NCBI GenBank assembly: GCA_016748015.1
Contig: JAAOMT010000134.1
Coordinates: forward strand, 136,184 to 200,183
DNA: 64,000 nucleotides
Direction of reading: 5' to 3'
Source: Geosiphon pyriformis
Taxonomy: Eukaryota > Glomeromycota > Glomeromycetes > Archaeosporales > Geosiphonaceae
Below the pieces are notes generated by a model that had not been told where the DNA came from, made no database searches, and saw only the letters and a list, made by a program, of their open reading frames with translations. Shown in pieces: positions 21,430 through 32,880 of the stretch; the first letter of the stretch is position 1, and the number at the start of each line of letters is the position of its first letter. Position numbers and translations under genes: made by a program.

Positions 21430-22340
21430 ATTCTTATTTTAACAGTACAGCCAGCAGCTAGGCCTAAACAACAACCATTACCTAGCAGAATCAGCTTTCA
21501 ACTTCTACATCAATGAAAGAATCACAGATTTCCTAGGAAGACCAGTTGATATTGAATCAACAAGAGAAAATTTCTATTTGGAATTAATCCAACACACCAA
21601 CTTACCAAGAAATCACAGCTTTGCACCTATCATCAGAGAAATCAACCAAGAAATTGAAAGATATACACAAAAGACATTCCCTATTACTTACTAGGACAAA
21701 GGCAAAGGAAAACTACAGACACCAGCAGTAACACCTAAAGGAATACAAATTCCTAACTGGAAGAAACAAAGAATTGAATCTTCAATATATTCATCATACT
21801 ATCATATGTCTGGAAGTATCATCAACATCACATCAGCAGATGCATCTACCAATACAAAGACACCGCTAGCAAAAATCACGTTTTAGAGTAAACAAAAGAA
21901 AAACAAACTATTAGGAGCATATGGTAATTATTTTGAAGGATTTAAATCGAGATCACCAACACCATCAGGATTTTGATCACTGTTTCATCAGCCAGATTTT
22001 GGAACTGTCAGTCCTTGAGAAATTACTGAATCAGAAGAAAAAGAAAATGAAGATCAGGAATTTAATTACCAAAACCCAATCCTAGAAAACCTGAACATTC
22101 AAACTCAGCAACATTTAGAAAATTTGGAAATCAAAACTCCGAATATTCAAACCCCGCCAAATCAAAGAAATCAAAACTCCGAGTTAATTCATCAGCAAAA
22201 CCTACCTCCAGTTATTGTCATCGATTAATCATCAATTGAGCCGATTGGTGAGCCAATTTAACCACTTCAAGTACTACTTCAACAACCATTACCTCTTTAA
22301 CAACCACTTCAACAGCCACCACAACCACTCAACTTAGATC
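21430..22340 (+). pseudogene. Pre-gag region of Ret-B
   Basis: This frame runs into gag without a shift and reads YSQQLGLNNNHYLAESAF, then NFYLELIQHTNLPRNHSFAP, then a Ser/Thr/Gln-rich linker. Nonsense codons interrupt it at several places (for example after FPITY). It takes the place of the N-terminal 275 residues of gag in the E/F family, with little sequence similarity. No function can be assigned. Confidence 0.55.
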
Positions 22341-22342
22341 CA

Positions 22343-23480
22343 ATGGTCTATGCACCAATTGCAAAACTTGACAACTTTACCGGTGAAGAAAACAACACTC
22401 AAGTATGGCTGAATGATGTAGAAAAGGCCATCACAGCCAATGGATGGAATGACACCCGAGCAATGCAAGCCATTTCCTACTTTCTCAAGAATACCGCCAA
22501 TTTATGGTACCAGAGCTTGATTAATAAACCACAAAATTTCAATGCCTTCAAAGTGGAATTCCTAAGATATTTTAGCAACAATAACAGCATTAATCACCTA
22601 GTCAACATGTTCACTACCATAAAACAAGAAGAAACTGAAGCAGTCACCACTTACCTGGGACGCTTCCATCAAAATCTGTGCCAAATTCAAGCAATTGACA
22701 CCAACTATTTCACAGCACCACAGATCTTCAACCAGTTTATCCGTGGCCTGCACAGCAGCATCTTGCAACATGTATATCCATTGCATTCAGACACACTTTA
22801 AGATGTAGTCACACATGCCAGAGATTTTGAATTTACTGAGTTAGAGGCCAACCACACCCAAGCCATTAATCTAGTAATAAATGGATCATCTGAATTAGAT
22901 TCCAAATTGGAGAAGTTCAGTAAATCAATTAATAAGAGATTAGAAGGATACTTAGCTGACAATCACGCCATTTATCAGTCTCACAACAATGCAATAATCA
23001 AGGAAACTCTAATTATGGCCAAAATCAACCATGTTTATCTTCATTGACCAATCAACAGTGACAACAGAAAACATGTATCTGTCACTATTGTGATAAACAA
23101 AAACATATTCAACTTGACTGCCACCAGCATTTAAATAACCAACAATCAGAAAATTAATATTGAAACCCCGATCACTGGTTCTCAACTCCAAATCATCAAT
23201 CAAACTCAACACAATATCAAACCACTTACCTACCAATGATGCAGCAACCAATCTATCAACCACCAGTATATCAACTTCTAGTTTATCAAAACCCAACAAT
23301 TTATTCACTGCAGTCACAAGTAATCTATTAGCTGCCTTAAGTGATCTATCAACTCCAACCAATTCAAACACCACCCCAAAAACTCAGCTACTATAACATT
23401 AGAAAACCTAAGACCTAGAATTACTCAAAACTGGAGATCGGCAATAGTAGTTCACCAACCAATCTCCAGTTTATCAAACC
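22343..23480 (+). pseudogene. Gag of Ret-B
   Basis: The open part at 22343-22801 begins MVYAPIAKLDNFTGEEN. It contains the capsid-type core NLWYQSLINKPQNFNAFKV, LGRFHQNLCQIQAID and FNQFIRGLHSS. A nonsense codon follows HSDTL (22799). Further on the frame gives a decayed knuckle (CHYCDKQKHIQLDC near 23078-23120) and a Gln/Tyr/Pro-rich tail. Confidence 0.85.
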
Positions 23481-23506
23481 AGCAAATAGGATTTTGGCAG
23501 CAGAAT

Positions 23507-24430
23507 TTGGGTACCAGTACCACCCAAAACCCAAATTCTCAACACTATTTAAGTTTCCTGGTCACCCCAGAAGACGCCACATCCAGCAACTTGGAATCCA
23601 ACCAACAAACAACACTTACCAACAACATCCCACCAGCAACTGTCACCAATAATGAATCATTAGCAGCCATCTTTCCTTTTGAACTTGAAGAGCCATTCCA
23701 ATTACCACTATTCAGTAGAGCCACCCTCAAAGAAAAACCCATCACAGTGATGTACACTGATGTGAAAGTAGATAGACACCCTATTAAATTCATCCTTGAT
23801 AGTGGTTCAGCAAGCAGCATTATCACCAAGCAACTCATGGATCAATTAAGTCGCCGAGTTGATCGAACTGTTAGTGCTAGAATCATTACTGCAGATGGCA
23901 CCACAAGAATGCCTATTGGCAAAATTAATGACTTTCCAATTGAAGTTAATGGCATTGTCACCCCCATTAAGGTCTTGGTGATAAAAGCAACTCAGTACCA
24001 AGCACTAGTTGGTAATGATTGGCTAGTTAAAACCAATGCTGTGCTTGACTGGACCACACAAGAACTCCAGCTTAGTCAAAATGGACAACACACACGAGTA
24101 CCAATCATGTGTGGTCACTTCAAGACCACCAACTTGTCAGCACCACTAATTGACTTTGAAGAACAGACAAAACCTATTTGGGAAGCCTACCAAGTCTTAT
24201 GGGCCAATCCAGACCACAATGAACTGCTGCCGATACTCTCATGGAATGACAACTCCAAGGAAAAGCAAAAAGAGGAACTGATCTGGGAGACAGATGATTT
24301 GACCAGGACCGACAATGAACAAAAAAAACCATCGAATTGGGAGTGGAAAGAAGAAAAGGGAAAAGGGAAAAAGAGGGAGGAAGAAAACACTCAAGCCAAC
24401 AACACTTATATCCCATACACCTACGGTTAA
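23507..24430 (+). CDS. Retropepsin region of Ret-B pol (open fragment)
   Basis: This open frame of 307 codons includes the protease motif FILDSGSASSIITKQL near residues 97-112 and the conserved VKVL-type strand (IKVLVIKATQYQALVGNDW). An acidic and lysine-rich tail follows. The catalytic triad Asp-Ser-Gly is intact. In the element it is part of one Gag-Pol frame, so the stop at 24428 (after IPYTYG) and the apparent ATG are probably not natural ends. Confidence 0.85.
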   Translation: MGTSTTQNPNSQHYLSFLVTPEDATSSNLESNQQTTLTNNIPPATVTNNESLAAIFPFELEEPFQLPLFSRATLKEKPITVMYTDVKVDRHPIKFILDSGSASSIITKQLMDQLSRRVDRTVSARIITADGTTRMPIGKINDFPIEVNGIVTPIKVLVIKATQYQALVGNDWLVKTNAVLDWTTQELQLSQNGQHTRVPIMCGHFKTTNLSAPLIDFEEQTKPIWEAYQVLWANPDHNELLPILSWNDNSKEKQKEELIWETDDLTRTDNEQKKPSNWEWKEEKGKGKKREEENTQANNTYIPYTYG

Positions 24431-24460
24431 CAACAATCATCAACCTATCACCAACCCAAA

Positions 24461-24760
24461 TTGATATGCATTGATTGTGGCAAGAAATTGTCGTCAATGG
24501 GTGCATGCTGTGGCGATGACGAAGAATATCAGACAGCAACCAAGTTCTATTGCTGCGCATGCCTTGTCAAATGTTTTGAAAGACCAAAACAAGTGGGAAA
24601 ATGGGATAATACACCATGTCTAATCTGTGGAGAAATTCTCTTTGATGAAGGAATGTGGAATAACATTCCTGGGAGAGGAGAAATGTGCAACGTTTTCTGC
24701 CAATACACGATCCTTATCAGCGACTGGGTCGAAAAAGGGACACCAATAGAAGCTGCCTAG
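24461..24760 (+). CDS. First cysteine-rich zinc domain of Ret-B pol
   Basis: It is in the same frame as the protease. The domain starts ICIDCGKKLSSMGACCG and continues with YCCACLVKC, CLICGE and CNVFCQY, matching the E/F-family domain between PR and dUTPase. The spacing of the Cys pairs suggests one or two zinc sites. Which partner it binds (nucleic acid or protein) cannot be told. Confidence 0.7.
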   Translation: MICIDCGKKLSSMGACCGDDEEYQTATKFYCCACLVKCFERPKQVGKWDNTPCLICGEILFDEGMWNNIPGRGEMCNVFCQYTILISDWVEKGTPIEAA

Positions 24761-24778
24761 AAAAGAACTGTACAGTGA

Positions 24779-26269
24779 TTGGACAGTTGTCTACACGACA
24801 ACAATAAATTATGGCAAATGACAATCGCCAAAATTGAAGGCACATCGTCAGAAGAAATCAAGACAATTAAAAACAACCCACCAGAACCCATCAAGCTTGA
24901 CTGGGACATAGAGCCAGTTATAAATTTTCTGGAACCAGAAGAGTTCCATGAGCACTACCAAAACTTGGCATCCACTAGAGAGGAGCAAAAACAATGGTTA
25001 GCACAGTTGAATACAAGACTGTGTTGCCATTGTTTAATTCCCAGTGACTTTGAATATTGTGACAATTGTGACCTTATTTACAATCCATTACCATGCATGA
25101 TCTACACAATCCCCGAAAAGGAAGAACCAATCAGCAGCTGCACATTGGAGTCAGAATCACCGTTCAATCCCAATTCAAACTCTGACAATGATGACGACAA
25201 GAATAACAGTTTTAGCTTCGTTCAAAATGGCAATGACTCCAACTCAGATTCAAACCCCAATTCAAACCGCGAACAATATATTACACTTCCTGACCTCTTC
25301 AAAGAACAAGAGCTCAAATGGTTTAATCATAATGGTAAAGGTATCATGCCAGAACGCGTGCATGATATGAATGCAGGATTTGATCTAAGATATTCAGAAA
25401 AAGATGCCATCAAATTGGAACCAAACGTGTGAGTATGCATTGATTTGAAAATAGCTCTAGAGATTCCAGCAACAACCATAGTTCTTTTAGCATCTAGGAA
25501 TAGTTTAGCAAAGAAGGGGATTAATATTAGAGAGGGAATAGTAGATGCAGGATATACAGGAAATATCAGCACTATGCTACAAAATAACTCAGAAAAGGCC
25601 TATACAATTGAGCCAAATAAAAAGATAGTACAGGCTATATTCCTGTCATTAGTCAAAATAGCCAGCTTAGTAGAAGTGGGAACAAAGGAAGAATTGGAAA
25701 TAACAGCAAGAGGGATACAGGGATTTGGGTCAACGGGTAAAATAGAAGTACTAGTTAATATGGCAGAGGAAGAAATTGTTGGCCAAGAAGAAATTATTTC
25801 AACCAGTCAAGCTATTTCTATTCCACCATATAGCCAGTACATGGTAGCAATAGAAAGAAAGGAAAAAGAGCAAGAACAGATTTTTGAAGCTGAAGCAAAC
25901 CTTTGTAAATTAGGAGAAATTGGACTGATCAATCTCCATATACCAGCCAAGAACTATAGCTGCATAAAAATTCCCATCTACAATCACACTGGCAAAGTCA
26001 TCAACATACCAAAAAAAACCACCATTGGATATTTAACCACCGAAGTTGAAAATCAACTACCAAACCACATTCCAGATTTTCCACAGCTTTGCAGATATGT
26101 GGATATTACATCACAAATCATCTATGAAAGAAGTAAATGTTATCTGCTCCAACCAGAACAATTAGAACAAATGAACATGGGAAATCTAGATCCACTTCAA
26201 CAAATGCAACTCAAGATGTTGCTTAACAATTTTAATGACATCTTTGCCAGCGAAAATGAATTTGGCTGA
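24779..26269 (+). pseudogene. Zinc ribbon, dUTPase and linker domain of Ret-B
   Basis: The segment begins with CCHCLIPSDFEYCDNC and an Asn/Ser/Asp-rich linker. The dUTPase follows: AGFDLRYSEKDA (motif 1, near 25375), RNSLAKKGI (2), GIVDAGYTGNI (3), NKKIVQAIFL (4) and RGIQGFGSTG (5). One TGA at 25430 splits motifs 1 and 2. A beta-rich linker leads to LDPLQQMQLK and NEFG, where another TGA stands for the Arg codon before RT. Confidence 0.88.
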
Positions 26270-27560
26270 ACCAATATCATCCAGCATCAGATCAAAACTG
26301 GAGATGCAATGCCAATAAAACAAAAAGCATACAGAGTACCACCAGCTAGCCATGAGATCATTCATCAAGAAATTAACCGAATGCTTGACAATGGGCTAAT
26401 TCAGCCATCAATGAGTCCATGGTCATCACCAGTGGTACTGGTCTGTAAGAAAAATAGGAAAATTCGTTTTTGTGTAGACTACTGAAAACTGAATGGAGTA
26501 ACAAAAAGTGATAACTATCTAACTCCAAAAATCCAAGAACTATTTGATGCTTTTGGAGGAAATAAATGGTTCTCAATACTAGACTTAGATAATAGTTACT
26601 GGCAAATAACCATAGATCCAGCCAACAAAGAAAAAACAGCATATATCATAAGAAAAGAAAATTTTGAGTTTGAAGTCATGCTATTTGGCTTAATGAATGC
26701 TCCAGCAACATTCCAACAGCTTATGGAAATTGTCTATACTGGATTACTATGAAAATCAGTAGTTGTATACTTGGATGACACCAATATGTTCTCAAAAACA
26801 TTTGATGATTATTTGCATCATCTCTAACAAATATTTGAAAGGTTAAGAAAAGCTGGATTGAAGCTAAATGCAACTAAATACTTCTTTGGAAAAACTGAAC
26901 TCAAGTTTTTGGAACATGTGGTGAGCAAAAATGAAATCAAAACAGATTCAGACAAGATTGAAGTAGTTAAGAACTTTCCAGTACCAACCAATTTGTCAGA
27001 ACTAAGGGCATTTTTGGGATTTGCAGGTTACTATTGCCACTTCATCAAGGACTTTTTTAAATTAGCTCAGCCACTTCACCATCTACAAACCAAGAATGTG
27101 AAGTATGAATAGACTGAAGCTCAACAAAAAGCATTTGACACATTGAGAAGAAAGCTTATTCAAGCTCCAGTATTGATGTATCCAGATTACAACAAACCAT
27201 TCATCATTACTACTGATGCATCAGGTCAAACATTGGGAACAGTACTATTACAGAAAGAACCTGATGGAAGAGAGCATTCAGTAGCTTATGTCAATAGAAG
27301 TTTAAGCCCAGCAAAAAAGAACTATAGAACTCCAGCACTAAAACACTTAGCAATCTATTGGGCTGTTATCAAATAGAGAAAATACTTGAGCCAAAAAATT
27401 TGAAATATATACGGATTACAAAGGATTGACTTTAATTCAGAAACAAAAATTTGCAGACAATTGCCATGCCAGATGGAAAATAGAACTTTTACCATTTAAC
27501 TATACAGTACATTACAAAAAAAGAAAAAACAATGAAAATGTTGATGGTTTGTCGTGAATA
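26270..27560 (+). pseudogene. RT and RNase H of Ret-B
   Basis: RT motifs occur in order: KQKAYRVPPASHEI, SPWSSPVVLVCKKNRKIRFC, VVVYLDDTN (26761), NATKYFFGKTELKFLEHVVS and FAGYYCHFIKDFF. RNase H follows with TTDASGQTLGTVLL and YVNRSLSPAKKNYRTPALKH. At least five nonsense codons occur, mostly TGA at Arg or Trp positions. A frameshift follows near 27400, where the sequence becomes low-complexity. Confidence 0.88.
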
Positions 27561-27589
27561 AGACAAATATAAAAACATTTCAACCCAAA

Positions 27590-27670
27590 AATATAACAAA
27601 ACAAAACCAAACCAAAACCAATAAAAATATAACAAAACCAAACCAAAACCAATGAAAATATAACAAAAAA
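27590..27670 (+). repeat. A/C-rich tandem repeat in Ret-B
   Basis: The unit AATATAACAAAACCAAACCA plus AAACCAATGAA recurs nearly three times (starts near 27590, 27626 and 27656). Ret-H has only one corresponding copy (near 19510), so the expansion is specific to Ret-B. It lies between RNase H and integrase. Confidence 0.6.
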
Positions 27671-27689
27671 TGAACACACAAAAATACCA

Positions 27690-28970
27690 ACAGCTTCAAC
27701 ACTATATAAATACCCAACAGTTCAAGGAGAAGTTATCTCAAAAGGAATGAAATAACATCAAACAACAATCAAAATATTTTATCAATCATCAAAATATACT
27801 TTACTGAAAGAATAGACAAAATCCAGATCAACTAACCAGGGTAATTACAGAACCAGAAAAAGAAACAATACTGTTCAACATGCATTCAGATTCAATAGCA
27901 GGACATTTCCACAAAGAAGCAATCATGAAAAAAACCAGAAAAAGATACTATTGGCCATCAATATATCCAGATATCATCTAATATGTTCAAAATTGTAATG
28001 CTTGTCAAAGAAGAGGAGGAAAAAAACCCAGTGAGTCTTTAAAACCAATCAAAGTGGGACAACCATTTGATTACATTGGAATTGATTTAGTCAGACCATT
28101 AACAATTACCAGCAGAAGAAATAGATATATTGCAGTAGCCATGGACTATCTCACTAAATGGCCAGAAGCAAAACCAATTCAAAGAGCAGATACAGAATTC
28201 ATTGCCGAATTCATTCATCAAGACTTGATTTGTCGACATAGATGTCCAAAAGAATTATTATCAGACCAAGAAACTCACTTTGTGAACAGAACACTAGCAG
28301 AATTGAGCCAAAAATTCGAAATTAAAAAACCACTATCATTACTATATCATTCACAAACAAACGGTTTAGTTGAAAGATTTAATAGAACATTGTATGAAGC
28401 AATCACCAAACTCAGCCAAGAAAACCAGGACAAATGGGATTTGTTCATACTATCAGTACTATTTGCTTATTGAACAATGAAACAAGATACTATACAAGCA
28501 ACACTATTTGAATTAGTATATAGTAAAACAGCAACAATACCAGTTGAGATAGAAGTTAACACATATCTAACTGAACCAATAACAAAAGAGAATTTCCAGG
28601 AAACACTGTTGAGAAGGACATATGACTTAATAGAAACACTGGAAAACAAACAAAGAAGAGCAGCTGATAACATTCAAAAATCACAAAAGAAACAGAAAGA
28701 AAGACATGATAGTCAACTATCAGACAAACCAGTTGAATTCAAGATCAGAGACAAAGTACTTTTACATCATACCAAAGCAAAAAAACAATGGAGTGGAAAA
28801 TTTGACTTCAAATGGAACGGACCATTTCACATAGAAGAAATTCTAGAAAATGGAGCTTATAAATTAAGATTGAACAGCAAAATCTTAACAAAAGCAGCAC
28901 ATGGAAATTGACTGAAACTATATTACAATATAGTATTACCATCTACTAGTAACATTCCACAATTGGGAGT
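27690..28970 (+). pseudogene. Integrase of Ret-B
   Basis: The HHCC domain (AGHFHKEAIM and CNACQRRGG) is followed by the core in a second frame. The core shows FDYIGIDLV, MDYLTKWPEAK, LLSDQETHFVNRT and QTNGLVERFNRTL. After a TGA in FAY*TMKQ, the C-terminus has QWSGKFDFKWNGPFHIEEIL and ends AAHGN. D,D,E are present. Nonsense codons prevent expression. Confidence 0.88.
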
Positions 28971-29020
28971 ACAGAGACTATTAGTCAAACCAGACAAGAT
29001 TCCACGAGATTTAGAACCAA

Positions 29021-29755
29021 TTGTCATTATCAACACAAACATGTAAAAGTGATCGACCAAAAAGAATATATAAAGACATGATAGATGCAACAAAAGATAT
29101 CAGAAAAATGGAGATTACTAATAACATCTACTTACTAGCACAACAACTATTCAAACTGATTCAACAACAGAATATAGAAATTACTATCAATCAACAAACC
29201 TTTCAATACCGAAATACCAGAAAGATACCCAAATATGAAAATAAAAAGAAAACAGAAAACACCATTGACAAAATGGTTCTAAAAATAAAATTAGCAATTA
29301 AGGAACCAACAAGTGTCACCACATATCAAGAGTTGACCAAAGAAACATGGAAATGGTGGATACACGAATTTCCAAAAAACTTCTGTTACTTCCACTTGGG
29401 ATGACACTTGAACATTCAAAACTTATATATAGATAAAACAAAACAATTATTCAACACAGCAATACTGCAACAACTAGAACAATTTATGGGAAAGAACAAT
29501 TTGACCACACAAGCAAGAGCCATCTATTGGCTACATATGGGATTTCAAGACAGACTGGAAATCTTACTCAATTTGGAATTGGACTCCATTACAATTAACC
29601 AAATGGGAAAAATAACCAACACCCAATTTGAAGAATTGCAGAATCAGATAGCTCAAATAATTCTTGAAAGAGAAGTTCAAGAAATACTCAACGACAAAAA
29701 ATTAGAGTTAAGAAATTTAAGAGATTTGAGAGATCTTGATGGAGCTCAATATTAA
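29021..29755 (+). pseudogene. Third ORF of Ret-B (unknown function)
   Basis: Two open pieces, 127 and 115 codons, lie in one frame and are separated by a single TGA (29402) after CYFHLG, so the intact gene had about 244 codons. The middle reads HLNIQNLYIDKTKQLFNTAI. The end contains MGKITNTQFEELQNQIAQII, which aligns with IGKLTKLKFQQFSDQITSII of Ret-E. Length and position agree in three elements. No transmembrane helix or known motif is visible. Confidence 0.7.
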
Positions 29756-29768
29756 AAGGAGGGAATAA
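29754..29768 (+). other. Polypurine tract of Ret-B
   Basis: AAAAGGAGGGAATAA directly precedes the TGTTAC start of the 3' LTR. It is the expected primer site for plus-strand DNA synthesis. Similar tracts precede the 3' LTRs of E, F, G and H. Confidence 0.75.
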
Positions 29769-30626
29769 TGTTACTCATAGAATATAGAAAATATATTAGC
29801 ACATGAAATAGCCAATCAGAGGTAGCTATAATAAATGTGGAATTCCAGGATTCCTCTCAAGAGGAATTTCAGGATTCTCCGGGTGAGGAATCACAGGATT
29901 CCAGAATTCCAGGATTTCTCTCAAAAAAAATTGCAGAATTCCAGGAATTCCAGGATTTCTGAGGTGAAGAATTGAGGAATTAAGGAATCTCAATTATGTA
30001 TATATAGCAGTAGTGTTAGAAGTAGAAAAGGCAAAATCTTTAGTTAGAAAATCTCTCCGTTTAGATTTTATCTAAGCAACTTTCCAAATCACAAATATTA
30101 ATAAATAATTATTCACTATCTCAATCCACTCTCTACTATCAACACTTCATGTTGATAGTAATTGATACTTAACCACACTAGAACAATAGCTCTTGATCAC
30201 AGCTATTGACAGGATACTAACTTGCAATTGCTTTTTGTTAATTTCTTTATCTTCTTTTATTTTCTATATTTTTTTTGTTATTTCTTTGGTTTTACTAAAA
30301 TTGATTAAAGATTAAGCGCTGAGATACAGACATTATAGGAACTAGTAAAAAACCTGTGAAACAAGGATAGAACACTCATAGATTTGAAGATAGCTTACCA
30401 GAAAGATTACCGGCCACCATGCTGAGAAAGAAATTTGACAAAACTGTGGTTTCAGAAAGCTATGAATAAAACCATCAATTAAATCTCTGTCTATTATACA
30501 AAGGACTCAACTCTAAAAATCTTCGGATACAACCAACGTACTAGTGTCACCATTCTTGTCAAGATATTGAGCACCAAGTTATGGATTTGTTATTTGATTT
30601 AAGACTCCAAATAATCATCTGTAACA
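29769..30626 (+). repeat. 3' LTR of Ret-B
   Basis: The LTR is 858 bp, starts TGTTACTCATAG and ends ATCATCTGTAACA. Repeats of AGGAATTCCAGGATT fill 29839-29965. The end of this LTR joins the gag of Ret-D at 30627 without a duplication of the left flank. Confidence 0.9.
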
Positions 30627-30639
30627 GTGGCTATCTTCA

Positions 30640-31400
30640 AGACTCTCTTGTTACTTAGTTCTCACAAGAAACTGATACTGGTGCTTACCAAAGAATCATT
30701 AGATGGACACCAACAAATGCTGGAGAAAAAAACACCTCTTTCACAACCCAGTTTGAAACTAAATTTAAAACTCTCATTTTAATCTCAAAATGGCATATGA
30801 AATTAGAAAAAAAAACTCAAGACTCTGGTGAAGTTGTGACTGAATATGCCAAAGCCATTAGAAAACTAATTAAACAAGTAGACTCTAAAAAAAACTGGAC
30901 AGAAAAACAGAAAATTCATTCCTTTACAAAAAGATTGAAAACTGATCTCTCATATGCTTTTTGGCTCTGAAAAACAATCTCACAATAAATATGGCCATTG
31001 AACTAACCCAACAAATTGAAAACAATTAAAGAATGCATCTGAGATCCACACTTCTAGTTTTTGCTCCTGCTTCTGTTATGGCCTCTGCTCCTCAAATGGC
31101 TGCTACCTTTTTTGCTGCCTAAATTCAAAACCCAAATAAACAATTGATAGACAGACTTACAGTTAATTTTGTCTGGTTACTGGAATCTTTAATCTAAGCA
31201 GTCAGAGATAATTAGCAACCACAAAGAACCAGATTTGAGTTCTATTTTAATCAGCCTTAGCAACCCCCTTATCAAAGACAGCAAAATCATGGCCCACTTG
31301 TATGCTATTGCTGTGAATTGACTGGACACTTTTTTAGAGATTGCAACAATCTTCCATTGCCTCTTTCAGTTCCTAAAAACAATAACAATTAAAACAACAG
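30640..31400 (+). pseudogene. Gag of Ret-D
   Basis: The frame reads KNTSFTTQFETKFKTLILIS, then SGEVVTEYAKAIRKLIKQVD and KQKIHSFTKRLKTDLSYAFW, typical of Ty3/gypsy capsid. A knuckle CYCCELTGHFFRDC lies near 31302-31345 (CX2CX4HX4C). The N-terminus is missing and nonsense codons are present. The sequence is clearly different from the gag of B and E. Confidence 0.75.
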
Positions 31401-31559
31401 AACTATCAACAACAATATTCCCAATCAAAGATCCAATTATGCCAACATCAATTTCTTTGGAAAAAATTCCCTAGTTGAAGCTACTGTTTATCAGTTTTTA
31501 AACTGATAGGCACACCTCCAAAGGGTGAAAGTGCAAGCCAACCAGAAAAAAACCCTTTT

Positions 31560-32880
31560 TATGCCTTTAACCTAACTAATAATGACCATGATATGGATAA
31601 ACTGGCAATTAACACTTCTGACTTAACAAAAAAAAAGAAAAAAACCAAAGTTAATTTCATTTTAGATCCCAACAAAGCCTCAACTTTTACTGCTAATAAC
31701 AATAAGCCACCAAAGATTAAAGTTTTTAAGAATTCTCCAAAGTTGGAACCACTAAAAATTGTACAAAAATCTGGACCCTATTCTGTTGTTAAAGATCTCA
31801 TAGAAACCCCAGCATATATTACATTTGGCCAACTAATGACTCATCTACAGTTTAGAAAAGATTTTTACAAATTATTGATACCAAAAAAAAAACACCAAAG
31901 ACTAACAAATGCCTCTGCCAAGCTGGACTTGCTAACAACAGCAATATTACTTCTTTAATTTGCAAAGCCCAAGTAGCTGGTTACTTTATTGATCTAATTT
32001 TAGACAGTAGATCATTTATTAGCATCATAGCCAAACATTTTTTTGAAGCAATTGGCAGAAAAATTAATGAATTTTCAACTAGACCAATAATTAATATACA
32101 TAATAACAAAAAAAAAGATCTAAACATAGCCAAAGCTGTTTCTGTTTACATCAATGGTATCAGCATTGAAACTGACATAGAAGTATCTAAAGCAAAAAAG
32201 TACACCATAATTGTTGGCAATAAGTGGCTCAAGAAAGCCAAAGTATTACTTGACTATAAACTTTGTAAGCTAACCATTAGATGTGGTAAAAAGCCTATTG
32301 TGATTAAGTACCATCATTGGACAACTCCCCCAGTATTCAAGCAAAACCAAGAAGAAAAACAATCAGATGAATCAAATAATAATGAGAGTAATGATGAAGA
32401 AGATCAAAAAGAACAAAAAGAAACTACTGAACTCACCTATACTATTTTCACCAGCAATAACAAGCCACTGAACAATATTAAAGCTGATAAAGAAAAAATC
32501 ATGGTAAATGGCAAGTTGATCTGCTGGCCCTATTATGATATTCTTAGAAGAATCTTTAATGAAAAACCTGGCAAGAAAGCCAAATACAGTTATTGATAAT
32601 ATAGTTCTTGTGCCAGATGCTGGTGCAATAAACTTTTGTATTCTTCTAATGATAAATGCAAGTCCTGTCTAATTTATTACAAAGATTGGAAGTCAATTAG
32701 TTTGATACCCAGAAAAGAACTAAAAAAAATACAGAAGTCCTTTGAGAATGAACCACCTGAAATCCAATCACTAGTTGTAGAACAAAAAAAATCTTCTTCT
32801 AAAGAAAAAAAAATGGACATTGAAAACTTGTTGGCTAGAAATAGCCCAGTTATTTCAAAAAAAGGTGACACTCCTGGATG
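31560..32880 (+). pseudogene. Protease and zinc ribbon of Ret-D
   Basis: After a Lys-rich linker (31593-31958), protease appears as IDLILDSRSFISIIAKHF (Gly of the triad changed to Arg) with IVGNKWLKKAKVLL downstream. An acidic stretch (NNNESNDEEDQKEQKE) follows. A ribbon with CARCWCNKLL and KCKSCLIYYKDW (about 32605-32690) resembles the first zinc domain of B and E pol. RT code starts soon after, so no dUTPase fits between. Confidence 0.7.

Larger units (their letters stand above)
20488..30626 (+). mobile_element. Ret-B, full-length dUTPase-bearing element without target-site duplication
   Basis: Full LTRs lie at 20488-21320 and 29769-30626, with a primer binding site at 21322-21333 and a purine tract at 29754-29768. 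Pre-gag, gag, PR, zinc domains, dUTPase, RT and RNase H all lie in one frame. A frameshift precedes integrase, and a third ORF follows it. The flanks GTCAG (20483-20487) and GTGGC (30627-30631) do not match. The left neighbour is Ret-H and the right neighbour is the gag of Ret-D, so the insertion context is rearranged. Confidence 0.9.
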
